Source: Asanoa ferruginea
GTDB lineage: Bacteria; Actinomycetota; Actinomycetes; Mycobacteriales; Micromonosporaceae
Length of the DNA: 64,000 nucleotides
Assembly: GCF_003387075.1 (NCBI RefSeq)
Contig: NZ_QUMQ01000001.1
Coordinates: 2,046,001-2,110,000, forward strand
Direction: 5' to 3'
Within the stretch, counting starts at the first letter, position 1. Every line of letters starts with the position of its first letter. The position numbers and the translations under genes were made by a program. The notes beneath the pieces are model-generated. The model saw nothing but the letters and a program-made list of their open reading frames with translations. It did no database searches and was not told where the DNA came from. Below, piece after piece: positions 43,568-51,561 of this stretch.

Positions 43568-44935
43568 TTACTTGACGCTGGCGAGGATGCCGTTGACCTG
43601 GGTCTCGGCGTCCTTGAGCAGCTTGGCGATGTCGGCGTTCTTGTCGGTCAGCACCTTCTGCATCGGCACGTCCAGCACCGCGTAGATCTGCTGCGCGTTC
43701 GGCGGCTCGACCTTCAGCGGGATGTTGGCGGTGGCGTCAGCGAACGGCTTGTAGTTCTCGACCGGCAGGTTCTTCAGCTTGTCGATCGCCGCCTGCTGCT
43801 TGGCCTTCGCGTCACCGGTCCACAGCGCCGGCTCGGGCAGGCCGACCGGGGTCTTCTGCGAAGCGGCCCACTCGTACTCGGTCGCGATCCGGTCCGGGTT
43901 GTCCCACCAGAACGTCAGCCACTTGAGGCCGGCGCGGATCTTCTCGGGCGTGGCCTTGGCGTTGAACATGTAGCCCTCGCCACCGGCCAGGGTGGCGGTG
44001 CCGTTCGGGATCGGGCCCAGGCCGTACTTGTTGAAGTCGCCCTTGAACTGGTTGACGATCGTCTCGATGTTGTCCGGGGCGGCCATGTACATGCCGAGCT
44101 TGCCGGAGCCCATCATCTGGAGCAGGTCGGCCCACTCCAGGAGCTGGCGCTGGCCCATGCTGTTGTCGGTCCAGCGCATGTCCTTGAGCTGCTGGAGGAC
44201 CTGGGTGCCCTTCTCGTTGTTGAAGGCCGCCTTCCAGGTGCCACCCTCGTTGACCGCCACGTCGCCACCGAGCGAGTACATCCCCGCGGTGAAGTGCCAG
44301 CCACCGGTGTTGTTCTTGCTGTAGTCGCCGTAGCCGACGTAGTCCTTGCCCAGGGCGCTGATCGCCTTGGCCGCGGTGCGGACCTCGTCCCAGGTCTTCG
44401 GCGGGTTGTTCGGGTCGAGCTTGGCCTGGGTGAACAGGTCCCGGTTGTAGAGCAGGCCGAGCGAGTAGTTCTTCGCGGGCAGGCCGTAAACCTTGCCGCC
44501 GTCGTCCGAGAAGATCTTCATGAGATCCGGCCGGATCTCCTTGGTCGGCGCGAACTCGCCGAGGTATTTGCTGATGTCAGCGACCTGGCGCTTAGCGATC
44601 AGGCTGGCCGGGTCGGTGAAGTAGACGTAGAAGACGTCCTCGAGCTGGCCACCCGCGAGCTTCGACTGGAAGGTCTGCGGGTCCATCTTGCCTTCTTTGG
44701 CATCGATGTCGATGTTCGGGTTGAGCTTCTCGAACTCGGCGACGTTGTCAAGGAAGTGCTTGCGGTTGACCGCCTCGGTGTCCGGCGGCAGGCCGTTGAT
44801 GACGAGCGTGACCTTGGCATTGGGGTCAGAAGCCGGTGCGTTGCCGCCGTCGTCGGAGCCGCACGCGGCCGCCGACAGCGCGACCCCGGCGACCAGCAGC
44901 AGCCCGACGGCGCTACGCAACCTGGATCTGTTCAT
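43568..44935 (-). CDS. Sugar-binding lipoprotein of the ABC importer
   Basis: A 455-residue CUT1 solute-binding protein. Signal and lipobox are GLLLVAGVALSAAAC, with the lipidated Cys near residue 25 followed by GSDDGG. The SBP_bac_1 fold is visible from VTLVINGLPPDTEAVNRKHFLDNVAEFEKLNPNI to the C-terminus, with DVFYVYFTDPASLIAKRQVADIS and YMFNAKATPEKIRAGLKWLTFWW. Aromatic residues are frequent, as expected for a sugar site. It is the first gene of the operon and probably captures alpha-1,3-linked glucose oligomers released by the GH87 enzymes (inference from context). Confidence 0.93.
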   Translation of the reverse strand: MNRSRLRSAVGLLLVAGVALSAAACGSDDGGNAPASDPNAKVTLVINGLPPDTEAVNRKHFLDNVAEFEKLNPNIDIDAKEGKMDPQTFQSKLAGGQLEDVFYVYFTDPASLIAKRQVADISKYLGEFAPTKEIRPDLMKIFSDDGGKVYGLPAKNYSLGLLYNRDLFTQAKLDPNNPPKTWDEVRTAAKAISALGKDYVGYGDYSKNNTGGWHFTAGMYSLGGDVAVNEGGTWKAAFNNEKGTQVLQQLKDMRWTDNSMGQRQLLEWADLLQMMGSGKLGMYMAAPDNIETIVNQFKGDFNKYGLGPIPNGTATLAGGEGYMFNAKATPEKIRAGLKWLTFWWDNPDRIATEYEWAASQKTPVGLPEPALWTGDAKAKQQAAIDKLKNLPVENYKPFADATANIPLKVEPPNAQQIYAVLDVPMQKVLTDKNADIAKLLKDAETQVNGILASVK

Positions 44936-45017
44936 GAGGTGAACGCCCTTCCTGGGTGGAGCGGGGATTCTCGGGTGTGTGATGTGGCTCTCTCACGTGC
45001 CATGTTTCGTGGCGATG

Positions 45018-45046
45018 ACGATACAAAGCCGAACTAGCTCTCGCAA
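45018..45046 (-). promoter_or_regulatory. Likely promoter of the sugar importer operon
   Basis: On the minus strand, TTGCGA (45046-45041) and TATCGT (45023-45018) are 17 bases apart, about 83 bases before the binding-protein start. Confidence 0.5.
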
Positions 45047-45081
45047 GAAGCTGACTGGTCTCAGAAAAAACACGACTTCAT

Positions 45082-45097
45082 CTGGGAGCGCTCCCAG
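45082..45097. promoter_or_regulatory. LacI-type operator of the sugar importer operon
   Basis: Perfect 16-bp palindrome CTGGGAGCGCTCCCAG with the central AGCGCT typical of LacI sites, 35 bases upstream of the putative -35 box and 60 bases from the adjacent LacI gene end. It differs from the GGAGAGCGCTCTCC sites elsewhere in the window, so it is probably the site of the adjacent regulator. Confidence 0.7.
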
Positions 45098-45106
45098 TTC
45101 GGGCAC

Positions 45107-45140
45107 AAATATGGGCGGGCCCGTTGGCCCGCCCATATTT
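45107..45140 (-). terminator. Terminator of the LacI gene
   Basis: Perfect 14-bp stem AAATATGGGCGGGC/GCCCGCCCATATTT with a 6-base loop, 17 bases after the regulator stop. The AT-rich base of the stem supplies the U-rich tail on the minus strand, separating the regulator from the importer operon. Confidence 0.85.
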
Positions 45141-45157
45141 ACGGTTATCTGTGCAGG

Positions 45158-46165
45158 TCAGCGCGAGCGAGCCGGCCCGGTGGAGCCGCGCACCACCAAC
45201 TCGGGCTCGAAGAGAAGTTCGTCGGTGTTGACCCCGACGCCTTCGATCTGGTTGACCAGGATGTCGACGGCCGCCTGGCCCATCATCTCGATGGGCTGGC
45301 GGATCGTGGTCAGCGGCGGGTCGGTGCAGGTCATCAGCCCCGAGTCATCGAAGCCGATCACCGAGATGTCATCGGGCACCTGCTTGCCGAGCCGGCGCAC
45401 GGCGCGGATCGTGCCCAGCGCGATCACGTCGCTGGCACAGATCAGCCCGGTGGCGCCCTTGTCGATCAGCTTGGTGGCCGCGACCCGGGCGCTCTCCATC
45501 GAGAAGCTGGTGCGACCGACCCACTCGGTGATGTCGTCTGGCCCCCACCCGGCGGCCTCGGCCATGGCGGTCAGCTTGCGCCGCGAGGGCATGTGGTCTT
45601 CCGGGCCGAGCACCAGGCCGATCCGCTCGTGGCCGAGCGAACGCAGGTGCCCGTAGGCCTGCTCGACCGCCACCGCGTCGTCGGTCGAGACGTGCGGGAA
45701 CGGCAACTCGTCGACGCCGGCGTTGACCAGCACCACCGGCAGGCCACGGTCGGTGAGCTGGCGATAGTGCTCGTGCTTGGCGTCGGCCAGCGCGTAGTTG
45801 CCGCCGGCGAAGATCACGCCGGAAACCTGGTGGTCGAGCAGCATGTCGACGTAGTCAGGCTCCGAGATGCCGCCGATGGTGCGGGCGCAGAGGGCCGGGG
45901 TCAGGCCGCGCTGGGCGAGCGAGCCGGTCACCACCTCGGCGAGGGCGGGGAAGATCGGGTTTTGCAGCTCGGGCAGCACGAGGCCGACGAGCCGGGCGCG
46001 CTCGCCGCGCAGCTTCGTCGGGCGCTCGTAGCCGAGCACGTCGAGCGCGGTCAGCACCGCGGTGCGCGTCGATTCGGAGACACCGTCGCGACCGTTGAGC
46101 ACCCGGCTCACGGTCGCTTCGCTGACGCCGGCCTTGCGCGCGACCTCGGTCAGTCGTCTGGTCAC
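45158..46165 (-). CDS. LacI-family regulator of the alpha-glucan locus
   Basis: A 335-residue LacI repressor. HTH and hinge are RRLTEVARKAGVSEATVSRVLNGRDGVSESTRTAVLTALDVLGYERPTKLRG at residues 3-54. The effector domain includes LVGLVLPELQNPIFPALAEVV, GLICASDVIALGTIRAVRRLGKQVPDDISVIGFDDS and PPLTTIRQPIEMMGQAAVDIL. Start is a GTG at 46165 directly before the HTH. A strong terminator ends the gene and a 16-bp palindrome lies just beyond, in front of the importer operon, which it probably represses until an imported sugar binds. Confidence 0.93.
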   Translation of the reverse strand: MTRRLTEVARKAGVSEATVSRVLNGRDGVSESTRTAVLTALDVLGYERPTKLRGERARLVGLVLPELQNPIFPALAEVVTGSLAQRGLTPALCARTIGGISEPDYVDMLLDHQVSGVIFAGGNYALADAKHEHYRQLTDRGLPVVLVNAGVDELPFPHVSTDDAVAVEQAYGHLRSLGHERIGLVLGPEDHMPSRRKLTAMAEAAGWGPDDITEWVGRTSFSMESARVAATKLIDKGATGLICASDVIALGTIRAVRRLGKQVPDDISVIGFDDSGLMTCTDPPLTTIRQPIEMMGQAAVDILVNQIEGVGVNTDELLFEPELVVRGSTGPARSR

Positions 46166-46235
46166 GGCGCAAACTGTACGTCATCTTTTTGCAAGAACAC
46201 GACAGCCATTTGCCCGACCCCGTCATGGCCACCGG

Positions 46236-46261
46236 TTATCCACAGACACCGCTTGTCCACA
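46236..46261 (+). other. Two DnaA-box sequences
   Basis: TTATCCACA at 46236-46244 and TTGTCCACA at 46253-46261 are both good DnaA boxes in the same orientation, starting 17 bases apart, between the LacI gene and the Uma2-family gene. Two boxes alone do not make an origin; a regulatory or chance role is possible. Confidence 0.5.
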
Positions 46262-46319
46262 GGTTGTAATCGCGCAAACGCAAATGCAACGCTAAGTGCG
46301 TAGAAAGGAGGGCGTGACA

Positions 46320-46880
46320 GTGACGACCCCGCACATCCGCAAGGTGCCATCTGCGGCCTGGACGGTCGACGATCTCGATGACCTCCCCGACGACGGCTAC
46401 CGCTACGAGATCTTCGACGGGAGCCTCCTGGTGAGCCCGCCAGCAGCCATGCCCCACATCGCCGCGACGGTCCTGCTCCGCGACGCCCTCCATGCCCAGG
46501 CACCTGCTCATTTCAAAATGATCGAAGGCGTCGGCGTCTTCCCCGACCAGCGCAACTTCTACATTCCTGATCTTGTCGTCGCCCACGTTGAAGTGCTCAA
46601 GAGCCGCGACCGCGGCATCAAGCCCACCGACGTGCTGCTCGCGATAGAGGTGGTTTCGCCTTCCAACCCGAGCAACGACCTCTTCATCAAGCGAAAGGTC
46701 TACGCGCAGTTCGACATCCCCGAATACTGGGTCGTCGACCGCCGTGACCTGTCTCTGCTGGTGTTCCGCTTGGCCGACGGCAGCGAATACGACCTCGCCG
46801 CGAAGGTCCATCCGGGCGATCGTTGGCAATCGGATTGGCCGTTCCCGCTGTCGATCGACCCTGACCAGATCTTTACCTAG
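46320..46880 (+). CDS. Uma2-family (DUF820) putative restriction endonuclease
   Basis: A 186-residue PD-(D/E)XK-type protein. The Uma2 features are DDGYRYEIFDGSLLVSPPAAMPH (RYEIFDG/ELIDG motif), then the catalytic-like YIPDLVVAH (Asp) and LLAIEVVSPSNPSNDLFIKRKVYAQFDIPEYWVVDRRD (E-x-x-SPS and K). Nuclease activity is inferred from the fold; the biological role of these multicopy proteins is unclear. I chose the GTG at 46320, 8 bases after an AAAGGAGGG site; the upstream GTGs at 46296 and 46314 are too close to or precede it. Tail-to-tail 4-base overlap with the flavoprotein gene. Confidence 0.85.
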   Translation: MTTPHIRKVPSAAWTVDDLDDLPDDGYRYEIFDGSLLVSPPAAMPHIAATVLLRDALHAQAPAHFKMIEGVGVFPDQRNFYIPDLVVAHVEVLKSRDRGIKPTDVLLAIEVVSPSNPSNDLFIKRKVYAQFDIPEYWVVDRRDLSLLVFRLADGSEYDLAAKVHPGDRWQSDWPFPLSIDPDQIFT

Positions 46881-48241
46881 GCGAGGTTGTGGAGGGCGTC
46901 TTCGACCGCGCGGTGGAAGGTGGGGTAGGCGTAGATCATGCTGCGTAGCTCGGCCAGCGGCACCCGGGCGTGCACCGCGAGCGTCAGCATGCTGAGCACC
47001 TCGCCACCCATCGGGCCGACCGAGGTCGCGCCGACCAGCACGTCGCCGTCGGCGATCAGCTTGATCAGGCCGGCGTTGCCTTCCTTGTGGATCCAGCCGC
47101 GTGCGGAGGTGGTGAGATCGGTCAGTCCTACTCGGACGTCGCCGCCCTGATCGCGGGCCTGTGCCTCGGTCAGGCCGACCGACCCGACCTCCGGGTCCGT
47201 GAAGCTGACCCGCGGCACCGCGCGATAGTCGGCCGGTGGGCCTTCCTGGCCGAGGATGTCGCGCACGGCGATGCCGGCCTCATACATCGCCATGTGGGTG
47301 AAGGCGCCGTGCCCGGTGACGTCGCCGACCGCCCAGACGCCGTCGGCGACCCGCATCCGCTCGTCGGTCGAGACGGCATGCGCCGACGCGTCGACACCGA
47401 CGTGCTCCAGGCCGAGATCGGCGACCCGGGCCCGCCGGCCGGTCGCCACCAGCAACCGGTCTCCGGTCACCGGTGCGGCGCCGCCGATTTCCACCGCGAA
47501 GCCATCCGCCTCGCCGTGGAGCACCCGCGTCGCGTGCATGCCGGTGTGGATCTCCACGCCGTCGGCCTCGAGTGCGGTGCGCACCAGCGCGCCCGCCTCC
47601 GGCTCGTCAAACGGCAGCAGCCGGTCGGCCGCCTCGACGACGGTCACCCGCACGCCGAACCGGGCGAACACCTGGGCCAGCTCGACGCCGATCGCGCCGC
47701 CGCCGAGGACGACCATCGAGACCGGCAGCTCTTCGGCTTCGACGGCCTCGCGGTTGGTCCAGTAGGGCGTGCCGGCCAGACCCTCGATCGGCGGCGCGAC
47801 CGGCGCGGCACCGGTGCCGATCACGATGCCGCGGGCCGCCTCGAACGTCTGGCCGGCGACCTCGACCGTGCGGGGGCCGGTGAGCGTGCCGTAGCCGCGG
47901 ATGAACCGGCCGCCTTTGCCGACGAATCGCTCGACGGCCACCGTGTCGTCCCAGTCGTCGGTGGCTTCCTCACGGATCCGCCTGGCGACCGGCGCCCAGT
48001 CGGGATTCACCGACGCCGAGCCGGCCAGCCGGGCGACCCGCCGGGCCTCGGCCAGCGAATTGGCCGCCCGGATCATCATCTTGGTCGGCACACAGCCGAA
48101 ATAGGGGCACTCGCCGCCGACCAGGTTGCTCTCGATGCCGACGACCGCCAGGCCGGCCTCCGCGAGCTTGCCGGCGACCTCCTCGCCCCCGACGCCCAAC
48201 CCGACCACGACGACGTCCACGCGCTCAGCCACGTAGCCCAT
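46877..48241 (-). CDS. Pyridine nucleotide-disulfide oxidoreductase (mercuric reductase-like family)
   Basis: A 454-residue FAD/NAD(P) enzyme of the class I disulfide reductase family. FAD-binding VVVVGLGVGGEEVAGKLAEAG is at residues 10-30, with the redox Cys pair in GGECPYFGCVPTKMMIRAAN. NAD(P)-binding VVLGGGAIGVELAQVFARFG is near residue 180, the second FAD motif is GVWAVGDVTGHGAFTHMA, and the C-terminal dimerisation domain has the active-site His in YAYPTFHRAVED. The consensus GGTCLNVGC is altered to GGECPYFGC. No metal-binding N-terminal domain is present, so mercury reduction cannot be claimed. Confidence 0.92.
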   Translation of the reverse strand: MGYVAERVDVVVVGLGVGGEEVAGKLAEAGLAVVGIESNLVGGECPYFGCVPTKMMIRAANSLAEARRVARLAGSASVNPDWAPVARRIREEATDDWDDTVAVERFVGKGGRFIRGYGTLTGPRTVEVAGQTFEAARGIVIGTGAAPVAPPIEGLAGTPYWTNREAVEAEELPVSMVVLGGGAIGVELAQVFARFGVRVTVVEAADRLLPFDEPEAGALVRTALEADGVEIHTGMHATRVLHGEADGFAVEIGGAAPVTGDRLLVATGRRARVADLGLEHVGVDASAHAVSTDERMRVADGVWAVGDVTGHGAFTHMAMYEAGIAVRDILGQEGPPADYRAVPRVSFTDPEVGSVGLTEAQARDQGGDVRVGLTDLTTSARGWIHKEGNAGLIKLIADGDVLVGATSVGPMGGEVLSMLTLAVHARVPLAELRSMIYAYPTFHRAVEDALHNLA

Positions 48242-48258
48242 TAAACGTCAGACCGCCC

Positions 48259-48264
48259 TATAGT
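48259..48264 (+). promoter_or_regulatory. -10 box for a leaderless beta-lactamase-fold gene
   Basis: TATAGT lies 7 bases before the ATG at 48272, the spacing expected for a leaderless actinomycete transcript. No clear -35 is seen. Confidence 0.4.
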
Positions 48265-48271
48265 GGCCGCC

Positions 48272-49366
48272 ATGTCGCCCGTGACCGGCCACACCAGCCC
48301 GGCGTTCGCGCCCGTCCGTGACGTCTTCGCGGGCTTCTTCACCGACGGCCGCGACAGCGGCGCCGGTCTCGCCGTCGTGCACCGTGGCCGGCTGGTGGTC
48401 GATCTGGTCGGCGGCTGGCGCGACACCGACCGTCAGCGGCCCTGGACGCCGTGGACCGTGGTCGCCGTCTACTCGGTGAGCAAGCCCTTCGCCGCCGCAT
48501 GCCTGATGATCCTGGTCGACCGGGGCCTGGTCGGGCTCGACGACCCGGTGCACCGTCACTGGCCCGAGTTCCCCGACGACGGCACCACGGTCCGGCACGT
48601 GCTCGCACACACGGCCGGCCGGCCCGGCTTCCCGAGCGAACGACCGGCGCAGGCCTGGGCCGAGTGGAGCCTACTCACCGCGGACCTGGCCGGCGCTGGT
48701 CCGATGTGGACTCCGGGCACGGTCGCGGCGGAGCACGCGCTCACCTACGGCCACCTCGTCGGCGAGCTGGTCCGGCGGGTCGACGGCCGGTCGATCGGGC
48801 GGTTCCTGGTCGACGAGGTGGCCCAGCCCTGGCAGCTCGAGCTCTCCTTCGGCTCCGGCGGCCGGGAAGACGTGGCCGACCTGGCCTTCGGGGCGCCTGA
48901 CTGGCCGCAGACCTCGGTCGGCACCCCCGGCAGCCTGCGCCACCGCGGGCTGGCCAACCCGGCCGGGTGCCGCGACCTCGCGGTGCTCAATGGTCCATTG
49001 TGGCGTGACACCGAGGTGCCGGCCGTCAACCTGCACGCGACCGCGACCGCGGTGGTCCGGTTCTACGCCGGCATGCTGGCCGGCGGCACGCTCGACGGCC
49101 GCCGCATCCTGAGCGAGGCGGCCGTGGCCGAGATGTGCCGGGTGCAGCACGACGGGCTGGACCAGTTGCTCGAGCGCACGGTGCGCTGGTCGCTCGGCTT
49201 CCAGGTCGAAGACGACGGCAGCTTCGGCATGGGCGGGATCGGCGGCAGTTGCGGCTACGCGTTGCCCAGCGCCGGTCTGGCGATCGGTTTCGTCACCCGA
49301 CACCTGGCCGAGTTCGACCGGCTCGACGAGTTGGAAACGGCCATCATGGCAGTCGTTCAGGAGTAG
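48272..49366 (+). CDS. Serine hydrolase, beta-lactamase/PBP-like family
   Basis: A 364-residue class C beta-lactamase-fold protein. The catalytic SxxK is in YSVSKPFAAACLMILVDRG (Ser about 72), the YxN-type Tyr in TYGHLVGELVRRVDG, and a late HxG-like loop is GGSCGYALPSAGLAIGFVTRHL. These enzymes are usually esterases or peptidases, not true beta-lactamases. No signal peptide is seen, so it is cytoplasmic. A TATAGT box 7 bases before the ATG suggests leaderless translation; a GTG at 48263 would overlap it. Its 3' end overlaps the photolyase gene by 10 bases. Confidence 0.88.
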   Translation: MSPVTGHTSPAFAPVRDVFAGFFTDGRDSGAGLAVVHRGRLVVDLVGGWRDTDRQRPWTPWTVVAVYSVSKPFAAACLMILVDRGLVGLDDPVHRHWPEFPDDGTTVRHVLAHTAGRPGFPSERPAQAWAEWSLLTADLAGAGPMWTPGTVAAEHALTYGHLVGELVRRVDGRSIGRFLVDEVAQPWQLELSFGSGGREDVADLAFGAPDWPQTSVGTPGSLRHRGLANPAGCRDLAVLNGPLWRDTEVPAVNLHATATAVVRFYAGMLAGGTLDGRRILSEAAVAEMCRVQHDGLDQLLERTVRWSLGFQVEDDGSFGMGGIGGSCGYALPSAGLAIGFVTRHLAEFDRLDELETAIMAVVQE

Positions 49367-50553
49367 CGGGCCACATATTCGCCATCGGGGTCGTAGCGCT
49401 CGCGCTGGCGTTCCGGGTTGAACCGGCGGTAGGGCCGGGTGTCGTTGCCGGTGCCGGCCGTCCACTGCCAGTTGCCGGCGTTGTTGGGCAGGTCGCCGTC
49501 GAGCAGCCAGCGACCGAACTCGCCGAGCCCGCGCCGCCAGTCGACGCCGAGATCCTTGGTCAGGTAGGACGCGGTCACCAGGCGGGCCCGGTTGTGCATC
49601 CAGCCCTCGCGGCGGAGCTGGTGCATGCCAGCGTCCACAATGGGCACTCCGGTGCGCCCCTCGGCCCAGCGGTCGAAGGCGGCGTCGTCGCCCTGCCAGC
49701 TCTCGGTCGCACCGCGGCGGTAGGCCTTGCGGCCGATCTCCGGGAACGCCTGCGCCACCTGGTAGTAGAAGTCGCGCCAGCAGAGCTGGCGGACGAACGG
49801 GTCCGCGGCGGGCCGGGCCAGCGCGGCGTGCGCCACCTCCAGCGGTGACAGGCAACCGAATCGGAGGTAGGGGCTGAGCCGCGAAGTGCCGTCGCCGGCC
49901 AGGTCGTTGTGCAGGTCGTCGTAGCGCTCGACGTTGCCGACCCAGCCACGCAACCGCCGCCGGGCCGCGGTCTCCCCGCCCGGCACCGCGCCGGGCGACT
50001 CGCCGGCGGGCTCGTCCGGCAGCCGGCCGACGTCGACGCCTGACGGCAGGGGCCGCTTCTTGGGCAGGCCGATCTGGTCGCGCCACTTCGTCGCCTGCCA
50101 GGAGCGGTGATAGGGCGAGAACACCCGGTAGTGGTCGCCGCCGCCGGGCTTCAGCGCACCAGGGTCCACAATGGTCAGTCCTGGGAACAGCCGCACGGAG
50201 AGGCGATGCCGCTCACCCTCCTCGGTGAGCCGCCGCTCGCGGCGCTTGGCGTAGCGGCTCACGTCGGCCGCGAGCGCCACCCCTTCGGCGCCGACCTCGC
50301 CGGCCAGCCGGATCGTCTCCGCGACCGGATCGCCCTGGCGCAGCACCAGGTCGCTGCCCCGGTCGCGGAGCACCGCGCGCAGGTCGGCGACGCTCTGGTG
50401 CAGGAACCGGTCGCGGTTGGGCGACCGACCGGCCAGCGCGGGGTCGAAGACGAACAGGGGCACGACCTGCTCGGCGTTGGCACACGCCGCTGCCAGCGCC
50501 GGGTTGTCGTGCAGCCGCAGGTCGCGGGTGAAGAGCACCACCGCGGTGCGCAT
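49357..50553 (-). CDS. phr: Deoxyribodipyrimidine photolyase
   Basis: A 398-residue CPD-photolyase/cryptochrome family protein. The N-terminal antenna-binding alpha/beta domain begins MRTAVVLFTRDLRLHDNPALAAAC. The FAD domain has DGTSRLSPYLRFGCLSPLEVAH, then FVRQLCWRDFYYQVAQAFPEIG and GVPIVDAGMHQLRREGWMHNRARLVTASYLTKDLGVDWRRG, with the Trp residues used for electron transfer (WQWTAGTG). The ATG at 50553 shares one base with the crtB stop, so the two are co-expressed. Pairing repair of UV damage with carotenoid synthesis fits a light-stress operon. Confidence 0.94.
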   Translation of the reverse strand: MRTAVVLFTRDLRLHDNPALAAACANAEQVVPLFVFDPALAGRSPNRDRFLHQSVADLRAVLRDRGSDLVLRQGDPVAETIRLAGEVGAEGVALAADVSRYAKRRERRLTEEGERHRLSVRLFPGLTIVDPGALKPGGGDHYRVFSPYHRSWQATKWRDQIGLPKKRPLPSGVDVGRLPDEPAGESPGAVPGGETAARRRLRGWVGNVERYDDLHNDLAGDGTSRLSPYLRFGCLSPLEVAHAALARPAADPFVRQLCWRDFYYQVAQAFPEIGRKAYRRGATESWQGDDAAFDRWAEGRTGVPIVDAGMHQLRREGWMHNRARLVTASYLTKDLGVDWRRGLGEFGRWLLDGDLPNNAGNWQWTAGTGNDTRPYRRFNPERQRERYDPDGEYVARYS

Positions 50554-51494
50554 CAGGCCGCCTCGACGGCCCGCGCCGCCACCGCCCGCACGTTGGTCGG
50601 CGGCACCACGATCGGGGTGCCGCGACCGGCGAGGAGTGCGCGCGCGGCGACGGCGGCGCGGCGACGGTTGGGCACGGTGGCCCGGCGGACGAACACGTCG
50701 TAGTCGGCGGCGACGACCTCGTCGAGGATCCCGCCGTAGAGCGTGTAGGCCGCCCGGATGCAGGCCCGCGAGCCGGGCGCGAGCATCGCCACACCAGGGG
50801 CGGCGGCGGTGTAGTGCGCCCGAGCGCGCTCCACCTCGTACGCGATGAGGCTCTTGATCTTTGGTGTCGCGGCGCGACGGGTGACCGCTCCGGCCAGGTC
50901 GGCCCGGGTCACGCCGAACCGGTCGAGATCCTCGTCGGGCAGGTAGGTGCGGCCGCGGTCGAGGTCTTCGCCGACGTCGCGGATGAAGTTGGTGAGCTGG
51001 AAGGCGAGGCCGAGTTGGCGGGCCGGCTCGCGCGCGGCGGCGAAGTCGGAACTGCCCAGGATCGGCAACATCATGGTGCCGATGACCGCCGCCGAGCCCT
51101 CCATGTAGTCGAGCAGGTCGGCATAGGTGGGGTAGGTGGTGACGGTGAGGTCCATGGCCATGCTGCGCAGGAAGCTGGCGAAGTCGGTGCGGTCGAGGTC
51201 GAAGACCGCGATCGTGTGCAGCACAGCGGGCAGCAGCGGGTCGTCGACCGGTGCGCCGTGCAGGCCGGCCAGGAAGCTCGCCGACCACCGCTCGAGCGCG
51301 GCCGCCCGCTCCCGCGCGTTCAGGTCGTCGGTGCGGTCGACGATCTCGTCGGCGTAGCGGGTGAAGCCGTAGAGGGCGTGAACATGGCGTCGTTTCCATG
51401 CGGGCAGCAGCCGGGTCGCGAGATAGTAGGTGCGGCCGTGGTGTCTGTGCAGCTCACGGCAGCTCTCGTAGGACGCAGTCAGGTTCTGCTCCAT
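50553..51494 (-). CDS. crtB: Phytoene synthase
   Basis: A 313-residue squalene/phytoene synthase that joins two geranylgeranyl diphosphates. The two Asp-rich motifs are YADEIVD (near residue 48) and DVGEDLDRGRTYLP (near residue 165). The signatures LYGFTRYADE and LGLAFQLTNFIRDVGEDL are clear. The ATG at 51494 precedes MEQNLTASYESCREL; a GTG three codons up is possible. It is divergent from crtE across a 67-base promoter region that carries a 12-bp direct repeat, and overlaps phr downstream. Confidence 0.94.
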   Translation of the reverse strand: MEQNLTASYESCRELHRHHGRTYYLATRLLPAWKRRHVHALYGFTRYADEIVDRTDDLNARERAAALERWSASFLAGLHGAPVDDPLLPAVLHTIAVFDLDRTDFASFLRSMAMDLTVTTYPTYADLLDYMEGSAAVIGTMMLPILGSSDFAAAREPARQLGLAFQLTNFIRDVGEDLDRGRTYLPDEDLDRFGVTRADLAGAVTRRAATPKIKSLIAYEVERARAHYTAAAPGVAMLAPGSRACIRAAYTLYGGILDEVVAADYDVFVRRATVPNRRRAAVAARALLAGRGTPIVVPPTNVRAVAARAVEAA

Positions 51495-51510
51495 CACGCC
51501 TCCCACGGTA

Positions 51511-51534
51511 AATCGACTCAGCAATCGACGCAAC
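51511..51534. promoter_or_regulatory. 12-bp tandem direct repeat in the crtB-crtE promoter
   Basis: AATCGACTCAGC (51511-51522) is followed immediately by AATCGACGCAAC (51523-51534), 10 of 12 bases matching. Head-to-tail repeats of this size are the type of site bound by CarH/LitR-family MerR repressors. A candidate -10 TAGGGT for crtE follows at 51544. Confidence 0.5.
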
Positions 51535-51561
51535 TCGTAACCATAGGGTACGCTCGGCCGC

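Noticed and set aside
46236-46261. Replication origin
   Set aside because: Only two DnaA boxes are present and no dnaA, dnaN or AT-rich unwinding region is nearby.
48272-49366. A true beta-lactamase resistance gene
   Set aside because: It has the serine-hydrolase SxxK but no export signal and the general pattern of esterase-type relatives.
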